Shown here in pieces: positions 6,113 through 11,748 of a stretch of 11,748 nucleotides of DNA; positions within the stretch are counted from its first letter, which is position 1; the number at the start of each line of letters is the position of its first letter. The notes under the pieces were generated by a model, which searched no databases, was not told where the DNA came from, and was given only the letters and a program-made list of their open reading frames with translations. This stretch comes from JBAXRT01 sp037131065 (GTDB lineage Bacteria; Bacteroidota; Bacteroidia; Bacteroidales; FEN-979), in the NCBI GenBank assembly GCA_037131065.1, contig JBAXRT010000094.1, positions 1-11,748 on the forward strand. The letters run 5' to 3'. The position numbers and the translations under genes are program-made.

Positions 6113-7547
6113 ACAAATTTTGAAGAGACCGAAACAAATATTTTCCATCTTCAGATCCCTCCTGCTTGGGATACTTCTTCTTTTCATCATCCTGGTCCTT
6201 TCCCTGGATTTTTTTTCAAGGGAGGAGGAAAAGAAAGATGCCCTACACAGAATTAGGGAACGCGGCGTTCTGATCGCAATGGCCGACAAAAACACCCTGG
6301 ATTATTTTATTTACCGTGGATCACCTATGGGATATCACCTCTCCTTACTGGAGTCATTTTCAAAATTCCTTGGCGTAAATTTCCGGGTTATTGTATGTAA
6401 GGATATTTCAAAGCAATATTATTATCTCGAGAACAATGCTGTTGACCTTATCGCATTCAGCATACCGGTAACCTGGGAGGGTAAAAGACGGGTACATTAC
6501 AGCGAACCTCTTGGGAAGGCCAGACTTGTCCTTGTTCAGCGAAGACCGGTGACCTCAAATGGGTCTGAGCCCAAATATATTACTTCTCTTAAAGATTTTT
6601 CCGGGGATACCGTGGTCGTCCGTCAGAATGATTTTATGGAGCCTATTTACAGGTCGGTTGAAAGATCTGCCGGGAGAAAGGTTGTTCTTAAAGAGGTGCA
6701 GGGGGTCAGTAATGAAGATCTCGTAGCGGGTGTTTCTGACGGAAAAATCTCCTATACCCTTTGCCAGGAGGAGCTCGCTGCCGTCCTGAAACAGCATTAC
6801 GAAAATATTGATATCTCACTTGCGGTGAGTTCAGCGTATGATTATGGCTGGTGTGTTAACCGTAATTCTGACTCCTTGCTTACAATTATAAATTCCTGGT
6901 TGAGTGATGAAGCCACCGGGAAGGAACTTCGTCGTAGCAACAGTGAAATTTTCCACAACCAACGCATTGCCGGATTTTTTAACAGTGATTTTTTCTCAGT
7001 CACGGGAGGCCGTTTATCCCCCTATGATTTCGAATTTAAAAACCTGAGTAACCTTGTCCGCTGGGACTGGCGCCTGCTGGCTTCACTGGTCTATGAGGAA
7101 TCAAATTTTCACCAGGGAAAGATCTCTGAGAGGAATGCTACCGGGTTGATGCAGTTGATGCCTGATATTGCAGAAAAATATGGTGTTGACAGTTCCTCGA
7201 CACCCTTGCAGCAAATTTCAGCCGGGGTAAAATATCTTAAATATCTGGATCATCTTCTTCCCGAAGAGATCCTCAGTCCGATTGAACGGATAAATTTTGT
7301 CCTGGCATCTTACAATGTGGGGATTGGAAGAATCCTTTCGGCCAGGGAGAAAGCCGTAAAATACGGGAGGGACCCAAATAAATGGAACGGGGGTGTAGAT
7401 TATTACCTCCTCAGACGGTCAAAAAATGAACCTAATTACAAGCCGGATACCACGCTATTCATCCAGGATTATAAGACCGAGGGGTTTGTGGACAACATTT
7501 TAAGCAGGTATTATCACTACCGGAATCTTTACAAAGAATCGGAATGA
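6105..7547 (+). CDS. MltF-like membrane-anchored protein: solute-binding domain plus lytic transglycosylase
   Basis: The 480-residue product has one N-terminal anchor (about residues 18-35). A periplasmic domain at about 50-270 resembles family 3 solute-binding proteins (RIRERGVLIAMADKN, then LIAFSIPVTWEGKRRVHYSEP). Residues 320-480 form an SLT-type transglycosylase domain with the catalytic Glu332 in YEESNF, GLMQLMP at 347-353 and ASYNVGIGRI at 401-410. This is the architecture of E. coli MltF, which cleaves the MurNAc-GlcNAc bond of peptidoglycan with 1,6-anhydro product. The start is unusual: no ATG lies ahead of the anchor. The best candidates are TTG at 6105, overlapping the upstream stop by 8 bases, or TTG at 6120. 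GAAAAG just before 6105 is a weak ribosome site. The overlap places it in the exporter operon, where local wall opening for the adaptor-channel assembly is a reasonable inference. Confidence 0.9.
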   Translation: MPEQILKRPKQIFSIFRSLLLGILLLFIILVLSLDFFSREEEKKDALHRIRERGVLIAMADKNTLDYFIYRGSPMGYHLSLLESFSKFLGVNFRVIVCKDISKQYYYLENNAVDLIAFSIPVTWEGKRRVHYSEPLGKARLVLVQRRPVTSNGSEPKYITSLKDFSGDTVVVRQNDFMEPIYRSVERSAGRKVVLKEVQGVSNEDLVAGVSDGKISYTLCQEELAAVLKQHYENIDISLAVSSAYDYGWCVNRNSDSLLTIINSWLSDEATGKELRRSNSEIFHNQRIAGFFNSDFFSVTGGRLSPYDFEFKNLSNLVRWDWRLLASLVYEESNFHQGKISERNATGLMQLMPDIAEKYGVDSSSTPLQQISAGVKYLKYLDHLLPEEILSPIERINFVLASYNVGIGRILSAREKAVKYGRDPNKWNGGVDYYLLRRSKNEPNYKPDTTLFIQDYKTEGFVDNILSRYYHYRNLYKESE

Positions 7548-8545
7548 TCCTTGATAAAAAAGCCGCAGACCTCTTTGATTGATTCTTCGGTCGGAATAAA
7601 TTCAAACCCGATGGCTTTTTTAATCTTTTCATTGCTGTATTCATAAACCTGGGTAGTAGTAATAGCCATTTCCCTGGTAACTTCGGGTTTTGATCCGGTA
7701 AGATTGCTCCTGACCCATTCAACACGCCATGCCAGTTTCGTCATCAGGGGCGGAACATTGATTTTTGGTGTGGGTCTCCCCAGGTGCTTTGCCATCGTTG
7801 TAAACAATTGTTCGTAGGACAAGTTCTCTGAGGAGAGGATAAAACGTTCCCCAAAAAGGTTTTTTTCCATCAGGTCAATGGCAGCCCGTGAAACATCCCT
7901 GGCGTCGACATAACCATTGACTCCTTTCGTGTAGTAATTTAGTCCCTGCCAGACAAGCCTGAATAAACCAGAGTTGTCGTTCCAGAAACCAGGGCCTAAA
8001 ATCACTGAAGGGTTTACGATAACTGCATTAAGGCCCTCCTCCATTGCACGCCAGATTTCCCGTTCGGCCCCATATTTACTTTTGGCATAAACCGAGTTTT
8101 TATTGGATGGTTTCCAATGGGATTCTTCATCTGTTAGGTCTTCGTTATCAGCCCTGCCGAGCGTAGCCACACTGCTCACATAGCAGAATTTCTTTATTTT
8201 CGCATCAATAGCAAGGTTCACCAGGTTTGCAGTACCTTCGATGTTGACCTTCAGCATTCGATTATGGTCTTTTGGATAAAAGGAGACAACTGCTCCTGCA
8301 TGATAGACTTCATCTATCCCTGAAAGGGCCTCTTCCATTCCATGAAAATCGAGGATGTCCACGTTCATCCAATCAATTTGTTCCACTAGGGGGTCAGGGT
8401 TGTCGATATAGTACGAAAAGACCTTGCGAACACGATCGACATTACTGGTTTGCCTTTTTATGGCCCTGACTTTATATCCTCTTCTCGTGAGATCAAGCAG
8501 AAGATGAGATCCCAGCAACCCTGTTCCTCCTGTGACGAGAATCAT
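7529..8545 (-). CDS. Extended SDR: NAD(P)-dependent epimerase/dehydratase family protein
   Basis: The 338-residue product opens with the extended-SDR nucleotide motif VTGGTGLLGSH (residues 4-14, TGxxGxxG). It has the catalytic pair Tyr153 and Lys157 (SVYAKSK) with Ser124/125 in YVSSVATLG, and NPSVILGPG (178-186) of the substrate-side region. It is a soluble cytoplasmic oxidoreductase or epimerase; the closest informal likeness is to dihydroflavonol-reductase-like SDRs and sugar epimerases, and the substrate cannot be told. The ATG at 8545 is preferred over the in-frame TTG at 8554, because the promoter at 8563-8593 places the transcript start only about five bases ahead of the TTG. The 3' end runs 19 bases into the MltF-like gene on the other strand, and no terminator hairpin is visible between them. 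The neighbours give no pathway context. Confidence 0.92.
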   Translation of the reverse strand: MILVTGGTGLLGSHLLLDLTRRGYKVRAIKRQTSNVDRVRKVFSYYIDNPDPLVEQIDWMNVDILDFHGMEEALSGIDEVYHAGAVVSFYPKDHNRMLKVNIEGTANLVNLAIDAKIKKFCYVSSVATLGRADNEDLTDEESHWKPSNKNSVYAKSKYGAEREIWRAMEEGLNAVIVNPSVILGPGFWNDNSGLFRLVWQGLNYYTKGVNGYVDARDVSRAAIDLMEKNLFGERFILSSENLSYEQLFTTMAKHLGRPTPKINVPPLMTKLAWRVEWVRSNLTGSKPEVTREMAITTTQVYEYSNEKIKKAIGFEFIPTEESIKEVCGFFIKDHSDSL

Positions 8546-8562
8546 ATTGTCCAATTTTGGGG

Positions 8563-8593
8563 CAAAAGTAGGATTTTGAGCGATCGGCTCAAA
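8563..8593 (-). promoter_or_regulatory. Bacteroidota-type promoter for the SDR gene
   Basis: On the minus strand TTTG (8593-8590) is followed after 19 bases by TACTTTTG (8570-8563). This matches the published Bacteroides consensus of a -33 TTTG and a -7 TAnnTTTG with 19-21 bases between. Transcription should begin near 8558-8560, which leaves an untranslated leader of only about 13-15 bases before the ATG at 8545. Confidence 0.7.
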
Positions 8594-8666
8594 AAATTTT
8601 GTCGTAGCGCAAGTTTAATTATTCTTTATTGTCTAAAAGGTAAAATAAGATAATCAGGAAATTTTC

Positions 8667-8674
8667 CATCTTTG
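8667..8674 (+). promoter_or_regulatory. Probable -7 promoter element for the OB-fold lipoprotein / PepSY pair
   Basis: CATCTTTG differs at one base from the TAnnTTTG consensus and lies 26 bases before the ATG at 8701. The in-frame TTG at 8677 would sit on the predicted transcript start, which supports the ATG as the real start. No TTTG or TTG occurs at the right distance upstream, so only the -7 part is supported. Confidence 0.4.
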
Positions 8675-8700
8675 CATTGTTAAACCAAATTCCCCAAATT

Positions 8701-9252
8701 ATGTTCAAAAAGACTTTTCTTTTTCCGGTGGTCTTAATCATTTTGGCCTCCTGCAACCAGACAACCAATGACAGTGCCGATAAGAAACCTTACGGCCCGG
8801 GTAAAATTACCGTAGCCACATTTCTTGAATCTGCTCCCGAGTGGATTAACAAAGATGTCATCATCGAAGGCGCCGTTTCCCACATATGCAAGCATGGTGG
8901 AAAAAGAATGTTCCTTGTTGACGGAAACGACAGTGTAAGTGTGGAGATTGTTGCAGGACCGGATATCACGAAATTTGAGGAGGCACTAGTTGGAAGCAGA
9001 GTAAAGGTAAGCGGCATCCTGAAAGAGGACCGAATCGATGAAAAATATCTTTCCGAGTGGGAGAATGAGATCAAGAAACCACAGCCCAATCACGATGTCG
9101 GGGTTCATACAGGCGCCAAGGGACATATGGACCAGACGGCCCAGGACAAACTGGACCAGATCGCCGCTTACCGTGCCGATCTCAAGTCAAGCGGACAAGA
9201 TCATTTGTCGTTTTATTCCCTTGAGGCAAATAAAGTTGAAGAGTTGAAATAA
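8701..9252 (+). CDS. Lipoprotein with probable OB-fold domain and a Cys/His-rich segment
   Basis: The 183-residue product has a lipoprotein signal: MFKK, a hydrophobic core and the lipobox LASC with Cys18. Residues about 35-125 alternate beta-like strands in an OB-fold pattern: TVATFLESAPEWINKDVII, GAVSHICKHGGKRMFLVDG, DSVSVEIVAG, then GSRVKVSGILKEDRI. The segment HICKHGGKRMF (61-71) places His61, Cys63 and His65 close together, and the tail adds His131, His136 and His142, so metal or heme contact is possible. I do not recognise a named family with confidence. The start at 8701 is chosen because the in-frame TTG at 8677 would add residues ahead of the signal and lies at the predicted transcript start. 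The PepSY-type gene begins one base after the stop, so the two are almost surely co-translated and likely act together in the envelope. Confidence 0.82.
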   Translation: MFKKTFLFPVVLIILASCNQTTNDSADKKPYGPGKITVATFLESAPEWINKDVIIEGAVSHICKHGGKRMFLVDGNDSVSVEIVAGPDITKFEEALVGSRVKVSGILKEDRIDEKYLSEWENEIKKPQPNHDVGVHTGAKGHMDQTAQDKLDQIAAYRADLKSSGQDHLSFYSLEANKVEELK

Positions 9253-9253
9253 G

Positions 9254-9820
9254 ATGTTACGACGAAAACTTCAACGCTGGAACAATTCGCTTCACAGGGA
9301 TCTTGGTTACCTTTTTTTCGGAATGACGATCATCTACTCAATTTCCGGAATCATCCTCAACCATTTTAAATCGGGAGACCTCAAACATCCTGATTACACT
9401 AAATCTTACTGGGAATTCAAAGTTACCCTTCCGCAAAATGGTCCTGCTGATAAAGCCTACATCGACAAGGTTCTTTCAGAAGCCGGAGAGTCCGGACACT
9501 ATAAAAGTCATATTTTCAGCGGCAATTCCCTTCAGATTTATCTGACTACAGGATCAATCAGTGTTGATTTACAGACGGGCTCTGCGTTCCAGGAAAAAAA
9601 GAAACCCTTATATTTAATCAAAGAGTTCAATCTTTTGCATTACAACAACATTAAAAAACTTTATACCTGGTATTCCGATATTTATGCAGTCGCATTGATT
9701 TTACTCGCCATCACGGGATTGTTCATTCTGAGGGGTAAAAACGGGATCCTCGGTCGTGGGGCCTGGCTCACTGCTATCGGAATCATCATCCCGGCACTGT
9801 TTCTGCTTTTTTATTCCTGA
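9254..9820 (+). CDS. Short PepSY-associated transmembrane protein
   Basis: The 188-residue product starts with WNNSLHRDLGYLFFGMTIIYSISGIILNH-type sequence, the usual opening of PepSY-TM proteins: His14 just before helix one (about 18-36) and His37 just after it. A periplasmic part at about 40-125 includes YLTTGSISVDLQTGSA, which fits a single PepSY-like repeat. The segment FNLLHYNNIKKLYTWYSDIY (126-145) holds the conserved LH and Trp-Tyr-Ser-Asp motif leading into helix two (about 143-160), and helix three fills 171-187. It is much shorter than the 350-500 residue PepSY-TM proteins tied to siderophore or ferric reduction, and matches the short Bacteroidota form. The His residues flanking the membrane could bind heme, as in related reductases; that is inference. 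The gene follows the lipoprotein gene by one base. Confidence 0.85.
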   Translation: MLRRKLQRWNNSLHRDLGYLFFGMTIIYSISGIILNHFKSGDLKHPDYTKSYWEFKVTLPQNGPADKAYIDKVLSEAGESGHYKSHIFSGNSLQIYLTTGSISVDLQTGSAFQEKKKPLYLIKEFNLLHYNNIKKLYTWYSDIYAVALILLAITGLFILRGKNGILGRGAWLTAIGIIIPALFLLFYS

Positions 9821-9963
9821 GCCCCTGGTTCATTCCCTTCTAGTGCAGCTACCCGGAACACGGGGAAGAACATTTTCCTACTCATAAAGTGGAATGATTT
9901 CATTGAAAAGTATTAATATTACCTGCACAACAGTGTTACACCACCCATAATATTCACATTAAT

Positions 9964-11370
9964 ATGAGCGGACTTTTTGGCAGTATATCGAAGAGTGATT
10001 GCGTTTCCGACGTATTTTACGGCACTGATTATCACACCCATCTGGGAACTAAACGGGCCGGCCTGGTTTTCCTAAATAAGGACAAGGATTTTCAGCATTC
10101 CATACACAGTCTTGAAAACGGATATTTCAGGAACAAGTTTGAAGACCAGGTCATGACCTTTTCCGGGACCTCCGGCATTGGGGTCATAAGCGATACAGAG
10201 GCTCAACCACTCGTCATAAATTCTCATCTTGGTACGTTTGCACTGGCCACCGTCAGCAGGATACTTAACCTGGATGAACTTGAGGAAAAATTCCTGAAGA
10301 ACCACCAGCATTTTTCCGAAACAAGCCAGGGTGGTGTGAACCCCACCGAACTGGTTGCCATGCTTATCAGCGAGGGAGCAAACTTTATTTCCGGTATTGA
10401 GAATGTTTTCGCCAATGTAAAAGGGTCCTGTTCCCAGATCATTTTAAATGAAAACGGAATCATAGCCGTACGCGACAAACTGGGACGCACTCCGCTGATC
10501 ATCGGGAAGAAAGAGGGTGCCTTTGCAGTTGCTTCAGAAACAAGTTCTTTTGCCAACCTGGGTTTTAAGATTGATAAATATCTGGGGCCGGGTGAAATTG
10601 TACGAATTACATCGGAGGGGTATGAAACTCTGAAAGAGCCAGGAAAAAAGATGCAGATTTGTGCTTTTCTCTGGGTTTACTATGGCTATCCTCCCAGTTT
10701 TTATGAAGGGATCAATGTGGAAGAATGCCGTTACCGTTGTGGCGCAGCACTGGCGCGAAAAGACCATTTCGAGGCAGATTTTGTAACAGGTATTCCCGAC
10801 AGTGGTGTTGGTCATGCCATTGGGTACAGTAATGAACGCAGGATCCCTTACATGCGGCCTTACGCAAAGTATACTCCTACCTGGCCACGGAGTTTCATGC
10901 CACAAAGCCAGCATATGCGCGACCTGGTAGCGAGGATGAAACTGATCCCGAACGAGGCGCTTATCAGGGGTAAGATCGGGGTGTTCCTGGATGATTCGAT
11001 TGTCAGGGGGACCCAGCTGAAAGATAATACACGCGATTTATTTGATGCCGGAATAAAGGAGGTTCATATGCGTATTGCATGCCCTCCGCTTACCTATCCA
11101 TGTCTTTTCCTGAATTTCTCACGGTCAAGGAATACCCTTGAGTTGGCCTCAAGAAAAGCCATCCAGCAGCTTGAAGGGACTGAACTGGTAGATTTTCAGG
11201 ATTACAGTAATCCCTCCTCAGAAAAATATCAAGCCATGGTTGAGCAGATACGAATAAACCTTGGTCTGAGCTCCCTAAGATACCAGGCCCTGAGTGATCT
11301 TGTTGAGGCAATCGGTTTGCCAAAAGATAGGCTTTGCACTCACTGCTGGGACGGAACAAGCTATTGCTGA
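9964..11370 (+). CDS. PurF-like amidophosphoribosyltransferase with degenerate glutaminase domain
   Basis: The 468-residue product has the two-domain PurF layout. The C-terminal type I phosphoribosyltransferase domain (about 230-390) keeps PDSGVGHAIGY (278-288), SFMPQSQHMRDLVARMKL (310-327) and the PRPP loop LDDSIVRGTQL (342-352). Cys233, Cys380, Cys458 and Cys461 align with the four Fe-S ligands known from B. subtilis PurF. The N-terminal domain is abnormal. MSGLFG has Ser2 where the nucleophilic Cys is required. The usual HVRYST block is SGIGVISDT, and the HNGNL oxyanion segment is LATVSR. Canonical PurF makes 5-phosphoribosylamine from PRPP and glutamine in purine synthesis. Here glutamine use looks lost, so ammonia use or another role is inferred. 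From memory, similar MSGLFG proteins occur in other Bacteroidales. The ATG at 9964 is secure: no other start lies between it and the in-frame stop at 9904-9906. Confidence 0.88.
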   Translation: MSGLFGSISKSDCVSDVFYGTDYHTHLGTKRAGLVFLNKDKDFQHSIHSLENGYFRNKFEDQVMTFSGTSGIGVISDTEAQPLVINSHLGTFALATVSRILNLDELEEKFLKNHQHFSETSQGGVNPTELVAMLISEGANFISGIENVFANVKGSCSQIILNENGIIAVRDKLGRTPLIIGKKEGAFAVASETSSFANLGFKIDKYLGPGEIVRITSEGYETLKEPGKKMQICAFLWVYYGYPPSFYEGINVEECRYRCGAALARKDHFEADFVTGIPDSGVGHAIGYSNERRIPYMRPYAKYTPTWPRSFMPQSQHMRDLVARMKLIPNEALIRGKIGVFLDDSIVRGTQLKDNTRDLFDAGIKEVHMRIACPPLTYPCLFLNFSRSRNTLELASRKAIQQLEGTELVDFQDYSNPSSEKYQAMVEQIRINLGLSSLRYQALSDLVEAIGLPKDRLCTHCWDGTSYC

Positions 11371-11438
11371 ATAGAATTCAAAGGCCGGAAATTCTGTTGA
11401 TGGAGGGGCCCGCGGCCGGCTGAAACAGTTTAGTTTCT

Positions 11439-11446
11439 TACCTTTG
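11439..11446 (+). promoter_or_regulatory. -7 promoter element ahead of the GT87-like gene
   Basis: TACCTTTG matches the Bacteroidota -7 consensus TAnnTTTG exactly and lies 29 bases before the ATG at 11476. The place of the -33 element falls in a GC-rich stretch (11404-11421) with no TTTG, so only half of the promoter is recognisable. A small inverted repeat, GAAAC(N6)GTTTC at 11422-11437, sits directly upstream. Confidence 0.5.
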
Positions 11447-11475
11447 TCACAGTTGCATTCAAGGTAAGATCATCT

Positions 11476-11748
11476 ATGATAAACCACAATCAAATCACCA
11501 GTCTGGGCGGCACTAAGATTCTGACTTACTGGAAATTCATCGTTTTTGCATTTGTCCTGTTTCTGACGGCATTCATTTTTGAGAACATCAATGGCCGTTT
11601 CTGGCTAAACGATTTCAAAGTTTACTATATGGCTGCAAAGGCACTCCTGACTGGTAACCAGGTTTATGATCTGCCTTTCGGCGAACCCTCCGGTTATTAT
11701 AAGTACTCTCCGTTTGTCCTGTTTTTTTTCTTCCCTTACTGCATTTTT
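11476..11748 (+). CDS. GT87/DUF2029-like membrane glycosyltransferase, N-terminal part (3' end outside window)
   Basis: An ATG at 11476 opens a frame that stays open for 91 codons to the end of the window. The product has a short polar N-terminus, a hydrophobic helix at about 18-36 and the segment DFKVYYMAAKALLTGNQVYD (residues 46-65), then YYKYSPFVLFFFFPY starting a second helix. The Asp-Phe in the first loop, the YY.AA.ALL.G..VYD pattern and the YKYSP motif are typical of GT-C fold glycosyltransferases of the GT87/DUF2029 group, which move mannose or other sugars from polyprenol-phosphate donors on the outer face of the inner membrane. Only the first loop and the start of helix two are visible, so neither the specificity nor the integrity of the gene can be judged. 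It follows the PurF-like gene by 105 bases and appears to have its own promoter. Confidence 0.8.
   Translation, partial: MINHNQITSLGGTKILTYWKFIVFAFVLFLTAFIFENINGRFWLNDFKVYYMAAKALLTGNQVYDLPFGEPSGYYKYSPFVLFFFFPYCIF

Noticed and set aside
7534..7587. Inverted repeat AAGAATC ... GATTCTT near the convergent stops, considered as a terminator
   Set aside because: The arms are only 7 bases and about 40 bases apart, with no T-run; it is unlikely to terminate transcription.
8450..8653. Plus-strand open frame of 67 codons across the SDR gene start and divergent spacer
   Set aside because: It overlaps the nucleotide-binding motif of the SDR on the other strand and its promoter; no protein features are seen.
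8677..8700. Start of the OB-fold lipoprotein at the in-frame TTG 8677
   Set aside because: The TTG sits at or before the predicted transcript start, and the extra residues would precede a complete lipoprotein signal that begins at 8701.
9821..9963. Spacer before the PurF-like gene, examined for a promoter, riboswitch or purine-box element
   Set aside because: No TAnnTTTG, no convincing hairpin and no recognisable purine riboswitch core; only a 4-base CCCG/CGGG pairing near 9852.
10072..10914. Several minus-strand open frames of 79-126 codons inside the PurF-like gene
   Set aside because: The plus strand encodes conserved PurF motifs throughout; these are antisense shadows.

Overview
The window looks like chromosomal DNA from a member of the Bacteroidota, probably a Bacteroidales/Marinilabiliales-type anaerobe; the rank below phylum is a guess. 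The support is: TAnnTTTG promoter elements, short leaders with almost no Shine-Dalgarno sequence, lipoprotein signals ending in LASC, and a DUF2147 protein, a short PepSY-TM protein and a 'MSGLFG' PurF-like protein of kinds I associate with this phylum. I see no phage, transposon, CRISPR array, tRNA or rRNA, and no gene-free stretch over 300 bases.

Bases 1-7547 (+ strand) form one tightly packed gene set for a tripartite ABC-2 exporter of the YbhGFSR / YhiI-RbbA-YhhJ type. In order it holds the C-terminus of a TolC-family outer-membrane channel, a HlyD-type lipoprotein adaptor, a small secreted DUF2147 protein, two separate ABC ATPases, an unrecognised four-helix membrane protein, two ABC-2 permeases, and a membrane-anchored MltF-like protein (solute-binding plus lytic transglycosylase domains). 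Spacing is 0-38 bases or the genes overlap. The two ATPases match the two halves of the fused YbhF protein. Their motif losses are complementary, so the heterodimer should have one working and one degenerate ATP site.

Bases 7529-8545 (- strand) encode an extended SDR (NAD-dependent epimerase/dehydratase family). It converges on the exporter operon, with a 19-base overlap of the 3' ends. It is read from a good Bacteroidota promoter in the divergent spacer at 8546-8700.

Bases 8701-9820 (+) hold a two-gene unit: a lipoprotein with a probable OB-fold and a Cys/His-rich segment, then a short PepSY-type membrane protein. A role in metal or redox handling at the envelope is possible but unproven.

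Bases 9964-11370 (+) encode a PurF-family protein. Its phosphoribosyltransferase domain and four presumed Fe-S cysteines are intact, but the N-terminal glutaminase domain has Ser instead of the nucleophilic Cys and has lost other catalytic motifs. This is the most unusual gene in the window. The window ends inside a probable GT87/DUF2029 polyprenol-phosphate-dependent glycosyltransferase (11476 onward), which has its own -7 promoter element.

All family assignments are from reading the sequence and from memory of the families; no search was run.
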